DNA from: Tenacibaculum skagerrakense
Lineage (GTDB): Bacteria; Bacteroidota; Bacteroidia; Flavobacteriales; Flavobacteriaceae
Length of the DNA stretch: 64,000 nt
Assembly: GCF_004345825.1 (NCBI RefSeq)
Contig: NZ_SLXM01000006.1
Location: 124,001 to 188,000 of the forward strand
Direction of reading: 5' to 3'
Position 1 is the first letter of the stretch. Each line of letters starts with the position of its first letter. This document shows positions 1 through 9,300 of this stretch, piece after piece. A program made the position numbers and the translations under genes. Below the pieces are notes generated by a model. That model was not told the origin of the DNA. It saw nothing but the letters and a program-made list of their open reading frames with translations, and did not search any database.

Positions 1-75
1 TACTGGAGAAGATTTTTGTGCTGTGGTTAATTGAAAAAATAAAGCACAAAAAATTAAAGTAATTTTTAATTTCAT
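1..75 (-). CDS. N-terminus of a secreted protein, cut by the window edge
   Basis: Only the first 25 codons are inside the window. They begin at an ATG at 75 (reverse strand) and read out of the left edge without a stop. The residues form a typical Sec signal peptide: MKLK, then a hydrophobic run ITLIFCALFF, then a TTAQ ending that suits signal peptidase I. Nothing can be said about the mature protein. The gene runs divergently from the cassette that starts at 576. Confidence 0.55.
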   Translation of the reverse strand, partial: MKLKITLIFCALFFQLTTAQKSSPV

Positions 76-575
76 TTTTATATTTTGGTTAGTTAGGTCA
101 GGGGAATAGCTTAAAAGCAATTAAATATACGAGAAAAATTTAAAGGATAAAATGGTATAAAAAATGCTAATAATTGATTGAATGTAAAAAAGCAAAACAC
201 TTTTTAGTTTTATAAGATTATCTCAAATGATTTTTTTAAAACCTTTTCTTACACTGTAGTATAACTACAATATATAAGTGTTTCAAATTTCTAGAAGTAT
301 AGAACTATTTTCCAATTTCTCTTAAAACTATTAATTTTTAATAAGCAAATTCTTAATATATAAAGACTTAAGTAGTTAATAGAATTCACAACAAAAAAGA
401 TATAGTATTAAAGTTGGTTTATACTTAGTTAATCTACATTTATGAGTTAAAAGCTTTCGTTTAAGGTTTTTATTTAAAAGCATAGTAAAATAAAATCAAT
501 CTTTGAGAAAAGAACAGGAAAGAAATTATAAAAAATTGCATCATTTAGAATTATTAACCAAATAAAACTCTAATT
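76..575. other. 500-bp AT-rich intergenic region, no gene seen
   Basis: This is a divergent intergenic region between the truncated secreted protein and the 576 cassette. I see no open frame of note. A small inverted repeat, TGTAGT-ATA-ACTACA, lies at 255-269 and could be an operator or just a chance palindrome. No clean TAnnTTTG -7 element with a correctly spaced TTTG was found on the + strand before 576, so the cassette promoter is unclear. Confidence 0.4.
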
Positions 576-2291
576 ATGCAGGGTACTAAAACACTTGCCG
601 GCTACGACATGGTGCTAGCGTTGTCGCAAAATACCATTAATTATCAGTTTTCTCAATTACATAAGCGTAATATCATTCACAAAAAATGGGGTGTTTTGGG
701 CGGAAAAACTGATGATAATAAAAACTTTCACATTACAGATCAAGATGCCAATTTTAAACAAAAAATTAATGCTTGGATTGCTATTCAAAAAGATATTGAA
801 AAGGCTCGAAAAGATAATAATTGGACTGAAATTGGTAATTTAATGAGCAAAGTGAAATCTGATAACCTAAACTTTAGATTTGGTTGGGAAGCAGTTTTAC
901 TTGCACCTGAAGTCAGTTTTATAAAAGATAATACTAAAGAAGTTTTTCTTGAACTTCAGTTTAAAAGTGGAAAATTATATTTCAGAGAAGAAGAAACCAA
1001 AGCAGTTTCAGTATTCGACTTAAAAGACGTTTTATATGCTTTTAAAGTTCCTATCGGACAACTTAAAATTTCCAAAGAAAATATGATTTTAGACGCTGGT
1101 GAAAGTGCAAAAAAAATCATTCGTGAAAGTGGTTTATCTGATGAAGATTTCACGATTCAAAGTTTGTTTTTGCAATTTGAGAATGCCAACATTTCCAGTT
1201 TTGATAGGTCAAAAAGTAAGTTACCTACTGGTAGTGATGAAGCTTTTCAAAATGCGATTGAAAATTATTTTAATATGACAATTGCTGGAAGCGACAATCC
1301 ATATGTATTGGGTTATGGGATTCAACGTAAGAAAATAAAAGCTACCGAAAAAGCAATGTTTCAACCGACTTCACTTGCATTTTCTACATCATACAGTATT
1401 AAAAACAAACAACCAGGAGTGTTTAGTGCACTTAATTTTTTGATGATGCTTAACGATACTAAGCCACCAAGTTCAACAACGGCAGGGATTCTTCCACAAA
1501 GTTTAATTGAACTGGGAAAAGATATAAGCAGTTCTACTGATGGCGTATTTTCGATACAACAAAGTCATTTTAATACGTACTTAAACTCATTAGATGCGTA
1601 TGTGCAGTCAACATTTACAAATCTTGAAGGTGTAACCTTAGTACATGGTTTTGAAAATGGAGTTATGAAACTAGAAAAAAAAGACAAACACATAGATGAT
1701 ACAATAGACACGCTGTATACCATTACGAAAGAATATGTAAAAAACACTGATGACAATTCGGGAATTAAAGTTCGTTATAAAATTGAAATTCACATTACTG
1801 TTGTAGTAAAAGCATGGTTCGTGAAAGTAGGCGAAATTACGTTATCAACGAACGGACAATACACTAAAGGTGATGTAAAATCAAAAGGTAGTGTTGGATA
1901 TTTAGATTTCACTATTAAGAGTGGAAAAACTGGACGTTTTGATTTGATGCATGAATTAACAAAGCCTTCTATCGCGTATGATGAAAATCCGAACTATTTT
2001 GAAGGAGGTTTTTGGAAAGTCTTTTCACATATTTTACTGCTCATTTTTGCTTGGGTTTTAGCAATTATTGATGCCATTGTAACTCAAATTGCAGTAGATC
2101 TTGGAAAAGACAGTGCTTCGAGTTCTAGTGCTCTAATCGATACACTCAATGATATAGATGTACTAAACCAAACTAATAAAGTGATTCTTCCACTTGGTAG
2201 AGTATATGCTTTTAAAAATTTACGTATGGATGCTGAACATGATATTGTAGCGTATGATATCGCGTATGCACCAGTAATTGAAAAACAATAG
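576..2291 (+). CDS. TULIP-domain P47/OrfX2-like protein (tentative)
   Basis: 571 residues with no signal peptide. The N-terminus (GYDMVLALSQNTIN) resembles the GWDxVyA...vN opening of clostridial P47/OrfX-type TULIP proteins. A central block at about 260-350 (FQPTSLAFSTSY ... PGVFSALNFLMML ... FSIQQSHFNTYL) also follows the layout of that family, as does a C-terminal hydrophobic stretch at about 475-505 (FSHILLLIFAWVLAIIDAIV). Family knowledge: TULIP domains are tubular lipid-binding folds, and P47/OrfX proteins sit beside botulinum neurotoxin genes with unsettled roles. Inference: a lipid- or membrane-interacting partner of the next two genes, 4 and 6 nt apart. The start is the ATG at 576. 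The family call rests on pattern recall only; an unrelated beta-rich protein remains possible. Confidence 0.5.
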   Translation: MQGTKTLAGYDMVLALSQNTINYQFSQLHKRNIIHKKWGVLGGKTDDNKNFHITDQDANFKQKINAWIAIQKDIEKARKDNNWTEIGNLMSKVKSDNLNFRFGWEAVLLAPEVSFIKDNTKEVFLELQFKSGKLYFREEETKAVSVFDLKDVLYAFKVPIGQLKISKENMILDAGESAKKIIRESGLSDEDFTIQSLFLQFENANISSFDRSKSKLPTGSDEAFQNAIENYFNMTIAGSDNPYVLGYGIQRKKIKATEKAMFQPTSLAFSTSYSIKNKQPGVFSALNFLMMLNDTKPPSSTTAGILPQSLIELGKDISSSTDGVFSIQQSHFNTYLNSLDAYVQSTFTNLEGVTLVHGFENGVMKLEKKDKHIDDTIDTLYTITKEYVKNTDDNSGIKVRYKIEIHITVVVKAWFVKVGEITLSTNGQYTKGDVKSKGSVGYLDFTIKSGKTGRFDLMHELTKPSIAYDENPNYFEGGFWKVFSHILLLIFAWVLAIIDAIVTQIAVDLGKDSASSSSALIDTLNDIDVLNQTNKVILPLGRVYAFKNLRMDAEHDIVAYDIAYAPVIEKQ

Positions 2292-2295
2292 CCTT

Positions 2296-4998
2296 ATGAA
2301 AGTAGACCCAAAATTTCAAATAACGAAAAACGACAATGTAACAGTCGATTTTCAAAGTGAATTAATGAATAATTATTTTCCAGAATCTTCTATAGAAGCT
2401 GGAACAACTATTCGTTCATTAATGGTTGGACCTGAACAGCCTTTTATTTTTTGCTTGACAAATGATGGGAAATTGCAAGGTATTTTACGTACCGAAGGTT
2501 CCGCTTCTGGCTGGATACAATTGCTACTCTCTAAAGGAAAAGTAACTTCTTTTGAACTTGAATATAACACAGATGAAGATTATTTCCAGATTGCTAAAGT
2601 AGAGGATAACAAAGTATGGATTTCTGATCAAATTCCACTCAATGCAACACAATTTGCCACTTTAGATAAAAGTTTATCGTGGACAAGTATGGAAGCAGTA
2701 AATGCTGATGAAATAATCAATAAAGTATCTATTGGTGTAGAAAGAGTTGTGTTTTCTACAACGACTAAAGGGAAGGATGCCAATTATTACGTAGCAAATT
2801 TAGACGGCTTAATACCAAAACTTTGTACACTATTTGAAAATGGAATGAAAATCATTCAGTTTGAATTAGGTAATTTTCAATACAACGATGGTGTTTTTAT
2901 GTTGTATGATATTGGAAAAGAACGTTCGTTTGTGTTTCAATCGTTTCCTGATGAACGTTTTGGTAAATCTTCCAAAGCACGTTTTGAAAGTGATGATTAT
3001 GTAAATTGTTTTGCGCTAGTAGAGTCTGATGATACTAACGACATTGTATATGCTGCTGGGAAAAATATTCATCAGTTTGTAACTGGGATTGAAGATGAAG
3101 AAGTAGAGGTAATCAAATTACCAGGAAACTTTGAGGATATTACTAGAATTCGTGCTGCACGAAATAGTGATTATCACAGTGTATGGTCGCTTAACGAAAA
3201 AGGCTTGCACTATCAAACCAATCACTTTTTTGAGCAAAAAACGCAACAATTTGTCTCTACTCAATGGACGCAACCTATTGTCATGGCGTCAGATGCAGAA
3301 CAATTTTGTTGTGTAAAAGGCAACGGAATTCGTAATCAATTGTTTTCTATTAGTACTAAATATGGAAGTGAACTCACTAGTTTATGGCAAGATGCTACAA
3401 CAACGTTGTGGAATAAGAAAACGCTTTCCATCAAAGAAATTGATAGTCTAAAAAAAATAGAATCGTACTCTGCACATGTTCGATTTCGCAGTAAGGCCAC
3501 TAAAACATTTCAAGGATTACAAGTAAAGTTGAGTGCTGAAAGTAATTTGTTTGTGTATGTTGATAACGAAAGTTACCATATTGGTCCTGACACAGAAGTG
3601 CAAATTCCTTTAAATGTTAATGCGGAGTTCACTATCATTTGTCCGGTAAAAGAGTTGGGATCTTGCCGAATTTTACTCAATGCAAATTTTTTAGAAAACA
3701 CTATTGCTATTAATCTAGCGCAACAAGTACTAGAAGATTTACAGAAAAAAGCTTCTTCTGGTAAAGATTTGGCAGCTGCTCGCAAACAAAATGGCGATTT
3801 GTTGGTACCAAAAGGGACAGACATAAAAACACTAAACAGTGCTGCTGATGGAATTCAGAAAATGTTAGAAGCTGCCAAAACGTTGGAAAGTGATACCGGT
3901 ACAAACTTGCATCGTTCTTCATTTACTGTCGGACAACAAATCGCTACAAACACACAAATGCGAGTTAGTAATGTGAATACAAGTACTGTTTCACATCACG
4001 GATTAACATTAGGTGATTTTTTGCATGCTGTTTGGGATGGAACGAAACAAACTGTCGAATTTATTGTTGAAAAAATAAAAGATGGTTTGCAATTTGTTAT
4101 CAAAATTGGAGAACAAGTCTTTAATTGGATTGTAAAAACCATTCGGGAAATAGGTGCATTTATTCAGAAAATATTTGATGCGATTAAAGTGTTTTTTAAA
4201 GATTTGTTTGAATTTTTAGCATTTTTATTCGATTGGGATGCAATTGTGGATACTAAAAATGCTTTTAAAGAATTTACCAACGTGGCTATCATTTCTTTAA
4301 AGGATGAATTAAAAAATATTCGCAAGTTTGTAGATGATACGTTGGACAAACAGATTGAGAAATTTTCTCCAGAATTGGTAGATATTCCCGATTCGCTTGG
4401 AAAAATTGATCCTTCTCAACCTTCAGATGAAAAAACAGCTGATCCACGTGCGAATTGGTTAAATTCTAAAAAGAATTATTTACATGATAGTTCAGGGAAA
4501 CCTATCAGTTCACAAATTCCAACAGATTTTACAGATGTTTTTACTTCGTTTACTACACAATTAAAAGACATTCTAGTAAAATCAGGAGAAGGCTTCAAGC
4601 TACAAATGGATATTATTTTTGAAGGTTTTAAAAAAATGATTCAAGGAGAAATGTCATTTTTAGACTTCTTAAAATTACTCTTGCAAAAACTCGCAGGACT
4701 GAGTCTGTTTTTAGTTAAACAATTAATGGATTTGATTTTTGTATCACTGGATACTCTTATAGGTCTAGCGCAAGTTGGATTGAATAAACAATGGGAAATT
4801 CCGATTATAACGCAAATTTACAAGTCTGTAACTAAAAGTAACGAGTTAACATTTTTAGATGTAATGTGCTTGTTTGTGGCAATTCCTACTACCATTTTAT
4901 ACAAAATTGGGGAAGGAAAAGCACCATTTGGTGAAGGAAAAACCAAGGAAGAATTCATTAACCGAGGTAAAACCATATTTCAACTTAACTTAAACTAA
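2296..4998 (+). CDS. Large propeller-like plus amphipathic-helix protein of unknown function
   Basis: About 900 residues. A TTG at 2278 would extend it into the previous gene, but the ATG at 2296, 4 nt after that stop, is the better start. Residues 1-350 carry recurring short beta blades such as FIFCLTNDGKLQ...GSASGWIQLL and IVYAAGKNIHQF, suggesting a lectin-like propeller. A beta-sandwich-like stretch follows, then a helical part rich in V, I and F with a conserved-looking FLAFLFDWDAI segment near residue 640. The C-terminal part has long amphipathic/hydrophobic helices and the segment LTFLDVMCLFVAIPTTILYK. I recall similar FLFxWDDI segments in large uncharacterised fungal and bacterial proteins, but cannot verify this. 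There is no signal peptide. Inference: a membrane-associating or pore-like effector that works with its TULIP-like neighbour. Confidence 0.5.
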   Translation: MKVDPKFQITKNDNVTVDFQSELMNNYFPESSIEAGTTIRSLMVGPEQPFIFCLTNDGKLQGILRTEGSASGWIQLLLSKGKVTSFELEYNTDEDYFQIAKVEDNKVWISDQIPLNATQFATLDKSLSWTSMEAVNADEIINKVSIGVERVVFSTTTKGKDANYYVANLDGLIPKLCTLFENGMKIIQFELGNFQYNDGVFMLYDIGKERSFVFQSFPDERFGKSSKARFESDDYVNCFALVESDDTNDIVYAAGKNIHQFVTGIEDEEVEVIKLPGNFEDITRIRAARNSDYHSVWSLNEKGLHYQTNHFFEQKTQQFVSTQWTQPIVMASDAEQFCCVKGNGIRNQLFSISTKYGSELTSLWQDATTTLWNKKTLSIKEIDSLKKIESYSAHVRFRSKATKTFQGLQVKLSAESNLFVYVDNESYHIGPDTEVQIPLNVNAEFTIICPVKELGSCRILLNANFLENTIAINLAQQVLEDLQKKASSGKDLAAARKQNGDLLVPKGTDIKTLNSAADGIQKMLEAAKTLESDTGTNLHRSSFTVGQQIATNTQMRVSNVNTSTVSHHGLTLGDFLHAVWDGTKQTVEFIVEKIKDGLQFVIKIGEQVFNWIVKTIREIGAFIQKIFDAIKVFFKDLFEFLAFLFDWDAIVDTKNAFKEFTNVAIISLKDELKNIRKFVDDTLDKQIEKFSPELVDIPDSLGKIDPSQPSDEKTADPRANWLNSKKNYLHDSSGKPISSQIPTDFTDVFTSFTTQLKDILVKSGEGFKLQMDIIFEGFKKMIQGEMSFLDFLKLLLQKLAGLSLFLVKQLMDLIFVSLDTLIGLAQVGLNKQWEIPIITQIYKSVTKSNELTFLDVMCLFVAIPTTILYKIGEGKAPFGEGKTKEEFINRGKTIFQLNLN

Positions 4999-5004
4999 TT
5001 TATC

Positions 5005-5640
5005 ATGGCACAAGAAATAGATAACTCCATAGAAAATACACTTAATGATGTAGATAAAGTTTTTGCTATTAGTGGTTTAGCATTATCTGGTTTGTCTCTT
5101 TTGTTTTATCCAGCTGAAGAAATTGCAGATAGCACAGAAACCGATTTAGGTTTTGTAGGAGGCATTACCAAAACAATATCAATGCTTGGTTTAGTTGGAA
5201 CATTTTGGTCAATGGGATTATTATACCATCGAAAAGTAGAGGTTTCTCCAATTGTAAAGTGGGTGTTGATTCCGCTGTTAGTGTTAGATGTTTTATTGTT
5301 AGCGCTTCTGTTTTCTATGATGGCGCTAAACACTGCTAGTGTCGCAAAAGTTGGAAAATTGGCGTTGAAATATGTAAAGCCTGCTGTATGTTCTTTAGGT
5401 GCAGTAGGAATGATTGTCGGAATGGCTGTGATGCCAAAACAACTTCTAAATATGAAGTTTATAGGAAAAACCATTCATTATTTACCAGCAGCATTGGGTT
5501 ATGCCCCTATTAATAAGCATCCATTTTATGTATTGGTAGTTTTTGTTCGTACTGGCGGATTAATTACTTCATTAGCGGGAGGTATTGTAAATGTTGCGAC
5601 GGAGGATAACGATGATGAACAATTAAAATTGGAGAGTTAG
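5005..5640 (+). CDS. Small polytopic membrane protein of the TULIP cassette
   Basis: 211 residues with about five hydrophobic segments: FAISGLALSGLSLLFY, ISMLGLVGTFWSMGLLY, VLIPLLVLDVLLLALLFSMM, VCSLGAVGMIVGMAVM and VLVVFVRTGGLITSLAGGIV. It has an acidic soluble N-terminus and an acidic C-terminal tail (EDNDDEQLKLE). No family was recognised. It starts 6 nt after the large helical protein, with an ATG preceded by an A-rich leader, and is followed by a strong hairpin, so it is the last gene of a three-gene operon. Inference: an inner-membrane anchor or an immunity-like partner for the two larger soluble proteins. Confidence 0.55.
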   Translation: MAQEIDNSIENTLNDVDKVFAISGLALSGLSLLFYPAEEIADSTETDLGFVGGITKTISMLGLVGTFWSMGLLYHRKVEVSPIVKWVLIPLLVLDVLLLALLFSMMALNTASVAKVGKLALKYVKPAVCSLGAVGMIVGMAVMPKQLLNMKFIGKTIHYLPAALGYAPINKHPFYVLVVFVRTGGLITSLAGGIVNVATEDNDDEQLKLES

Positions 5641-5709
5641 GGTTTATCTCTGTATTAACTAAGTGATAAAAAATTAACATAAGTACAAGTTTAAATCCTG
5701 AGGAGATTA

Positions 5710-5741
5710 TAACAAGCCTTACTAGTTTTAGTAAGGTTTTT
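5710..5741 (+). terminator. Intrinsic terminator; left copy of a 32-bp direct repeat
   Basis: The hairpin CCTTACTA-GTTT-TAGTAAGG (5717-5736), followed by a T run, closes the three-gene cassette. The block TAACA-NN-hairpin-TTTTT recurs at 14934-14965 with only two differences in 32 bp, on the far side of the metal-efflux operon. Confidence 0.8.
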
Positions 5742-5784
5742 TTGTTGTTTGAATATCAGTCACTTATAAAACAACACAAACTCA

Positions 5785-5814
5785 TTTGTTGATTTTTAAT
5801 TTTTTGTAACTTTG
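5785..5814 (+). promoter_or_regulatory. Bacteroidota-type promoter of the metal-efflux operon
   Basis: TTTG at 5785-5788, an 18-nt spacer, and TAACTTTG at 5807-5814 match the flavobacterial -33/-7 pattern (TTTG, about 19 nt, TAnnTTTG). Transcription should begin close to 5820, only a few bases before the ATG at 5824, so the first gene would have an almost leaderless mRNA. Confidence 0.6.
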
Positions 5815-5823
5815 TATTCAGAG

Positions 5824-6243
5824 ATGAAAAGTGTTTTAACTAAAATAACAGCTGTTCTAATGACATTTGTAGTATTATTTTCTACAATGTCAATTACCGT
5901 TAATAGTCATTATTGTGGTGACTATTTAGTAGGTGTTAGCTATTTTGGTAAAGCTAAATCATGTGGAATGGAAATGGCTTCGAATAATAAATCAGAAGAA
6001 TGTTCTATTACCAAAAAAAACTGTTGTAACGATACTGTACATGTAATTAAAGGACAAGACGATTTAAAAAATTCACTTTTTGATTCATTGTCATTTCAAC
6101 AACAGTTATTCATAGTTTCGTTCTTTATATCGTATCACAACCTTTTATCTCAAACTTCAAACACCAAATTATCTATTGGAGAGTATGTCTCCCCAATACT
6201 GGTCAAAAATATCCGACTTCTTATTGAAGTATATTTAATATGA
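5824..6243 (+). CDS. HYC_CC_PP family secreted protein
   Basis: 139 residues from the ATG at 5824; an upstream in-frame TTG at 5812 lies inside the promoter and is rejected. An N-terminal signal peptide or membrane segment (TAVLMTFVVLFSTMSITV) is followed by HYCGD, then KKNCCND, then a C-terminal YVSPI. This is the HYC/CC/PP order that names this small Bacteroidota family. Family knowledge: these proteins often sit next to metal RND pumps. The His/Cys pairs suggest periplasmic metal (probably copper) binding, which is inference. It is the first gene of the operon; a short hairpin (6265-6289) separates it from the RND pump. Confidence 0.7.
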   Translation: MKSVLTKITAVLMTFVVLFSTMSITVNSHYCGDYLVGVSYFGKAKSCGMEMASNNKSEECSITKKNCCNDTVHVIKGQDDLKNSLFDSLSFQQQLFIVSFFISYHNLLSQTSNTKLSIGEYVSPILVKNIRLLIEVYLI

Positions 6244-6310
6244 TTTAAATAACTTAAAGGCAGTCTTTTAGCATTTTTTTAGCTAAAAGTCTTTACTATT
6301 TTTAAGTTAA

Positions 6311-9300
6311 ATGTTTAAAACATATTATATGCTAAACGCAAGCATTAAATTTTTAATAAATAATAAATTAGTTGCATTTTTATTGGTATTCTTATGTATA
6401 TCAATAGGGATTGTTACTGCACCTTTTAATTGGGAAACTGGTATTTTACCTAGTAACCCTGTTGCTGTTGATGCAATTCCAGATATTGGAGAAAATCAAC
6501 AAATAGTTTTTACAAAATGGGATGGGAGATCTCCTCAAGACATTGAAGATCAAATTACGTATCCTTTAACAACTTCTCTACTAGGAATTTCGGGAGTAAA
6601 AACTATTCGAAGTTCTTCCATGTTTGGCTTTTCTAGTATTTACATCATTTTTGATGAAAATGTAGATTTCTACTGGAGCAGGTCTCGTATTCTGGAGAAA
6701 TTAAATTCCTTGCCTAGTAATTTATTACCAGAAGGTGTAAGTCCTTCACTAGGACCAGATGCAACGGCATTAGGACAAATTTTTTGGTACACCTTAGAAG
6801 GAAGAGACGAAAACGGAAAAGTAACAGGCGGATGGGATTTACATGAATTGAGAAGTATTCAAGATTACTATGTAAAATATGCACTTTCATCTGCTAGTGG
6901 AGTTTCAGAAGTCGCTTCAATAGGTGGGTATGTGCAAGAATACCAGATTGATGTTAAACCAGAATTGTTACGTCAATATAACATCGGATTACAAGAAGTT
7001 GTTAAAGCAGTTAAGTTTAGTAATCAAGATATAGGTGCCCAAACTATAGAAATTAATCAAGCTGAGTATTTAGTAAGAGGGTTGGGGTATATTAAAGAGA
7101 TTGCTGATATAGAAAATGCGGTGATAACGTCTACTAATTACACTTCTATTAGAGTAAAAGATGTAGCAAAAGTTTCTTTAGGAACAAAGGCACGAAGAGG
7201 TGTTTTAGATAAAGAAGGTGCAGAAGTTGTTGGTGGCGTTGTGGTTTCTCGCTATGGAGCAAATCCGTTACAGGTTATCAATAATGTAAAGCTGAAAATA
7301 AAAGAACTCAGTGCTGGTTTGCCAACTAAAATTTTAAAGGACGGAAGAGTTTCTCAATTAACTATTGTTCCTTTTTATGATAGAACCGAGTTGATTAAAG
7401 AAACTTTGAATACGCTTAACGAGGCATTAAGTTTAGAAATCTTAATTACGATTTTAGTAATTGTAGTGATGGTATTCAACTTGAGAGCGTCTATTTTAAT
7501 TTCAGGATTATTACCAGTGGCTGTTTTAATGGTTTTTGGAGCGATGAAAGTTTTTGAAGTAGATGCAAATATTGTAGCACTTTCTGGAATTGCTATTGCT
7601 ATTGGAACCATGGTAGATGTCGGTGTGATTTTGGCTGAAAATATCATTCGACATATTGAGGTAAGTAAACAGAATTATTCTATGAATAAGATTGTTTACA
7701 AAGCTACTGCTGAAGTATCAGGTGCTATTGTTACTGCTGTAATGACTACCGTTATTAGTTTTTTACCCGTATTTACAATGATAGGAGCTGAAGGAAAGTT
7801 ATTCCGTCCGTTAGCATTTACTAAAACTTTCGCATTAATAGCAGCAATTATTGTAGCATTATTCATTATTCCGCCAATAGCAGCGCTTGTTTTCAAGAAG
7901 AGAATCATCACAAGAAAACTAAAGTTTTTACTAAATGTAATGGTAATTTTAGTAGGAATAGTAAGTGTTATTTTTGTTAGTTGGATTGGGTTGCTTTTAG
8001 TTGGTTTTGGTATTATAAGTTTTTTAATTTACTACGATATAATTGATTCCAAAAGAGGAAATCTTCTAAATGTTAGTATTTCCGTTTTTACCATTGTTGT
8101 ATTGTTAGCTAGTTATTGGAGGCCATTAGGAGTAGATAAAAGCATTTTGTTGAACATCTTTTTTGTGGCTATTATTTGTTTTGGTTTATTAGGTTTCTTT
8201 TCTTTTTTCCAGAAATATTACAGTCAGATTTTACAATGGGCACTACAAAATAAGTTGTTGTTTTTTTTAATACCGATAACGGTATTAGTATGTGGTTTTT
8301 TAATATTCAAGAATACGGGTAAAGAGTTTATGCCTTCCTTAAATGAAGGATCGTTTCTTTTAATGCCAACTTCTATGCCTCATTCTGGCGTAGATGAAAA
8401 TAAACGTGTATTACAGCAACTCGACATGGCTGTTGCCAATATTCCAGAAATAAAAACGGTTGTTGGAAAAGCTGGAAGAGTTGAGTCAGCATTAGATCCG
8501 GCTCCTATGTCTATGTATGAAAATGTAATATTATACAAGTCAGAATATTTGATTAACGATGAAGGAGAACGACAACGATTCAAGGTAAATGAAAAAGGAT
8601 TGTATTTGTTAAAAAATGGGAAGACTGTTGCAAATCCGAACACAACGGATAAAATCTCTGATGTACTTTTTTACGAAGTAAATTCTAAAGATCTTATTCC
8701 TGATGAGAATGGTGAATTCTTTAGGAGTTGGAGGCCATCAATTAAATCTCCAGACGATATTTGGAATGAAATTGTAACAGCAACTAAGTTACCAGGAGTT
8801 ACTTCTGCACCTAAATTACAACCTATAGAAACCCGTTTGGTAATGTTACAAACCGGAATGAGAGCTCCGATGGGGATTAAGGTGAAAGGGCAAGATTTAA
8901 AACAAATAGAAGCTTTTGGTTTACAATTAGAAAGCGTTTTAAAAGAGGTTGAAGGAGTTAAGAAAGAAGCTGTTTTTGCAGATAGAATTGTAGGGAAGCC
9001 GTATTTGTTAATTGATATTAATAGAGAAAAATTAGCACGTTACGGAATTTCTATTCAAACGGTACAAGATGAATTAAAAGTTGCAGTTGGAGGAATGGAA
9101 ATAACACAAACGGTTGAAGGAAGAGAACGATATGGTGTGCGAGTTCGTTATCCAAGAGAGTTACGCTCAACTCCCACAGATTTAGAAAATATTTACATAC
9201 CTATTCCTAAAGGAAATTATGTTCCGTTAAGTGAATTGGCATCAATTCGCTATGAGCAAGGTGCGCAAGTTATTAAGAGTGAAGACACTTTTTTAATCGG

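Noticed and set aside
2278..2298. TTG start for the large cassette protein
   Set aside because: The ATG at 2296 follows the previous stop by 4 nt and gives a natural operon arrangement; TTG starts are rare here.
5106..5474. A 122-codon reverse-strand frame inside the small membrane-protein gene
   Set aside because: It lies wholly within a better-supported gene, has atypical composition and no context.
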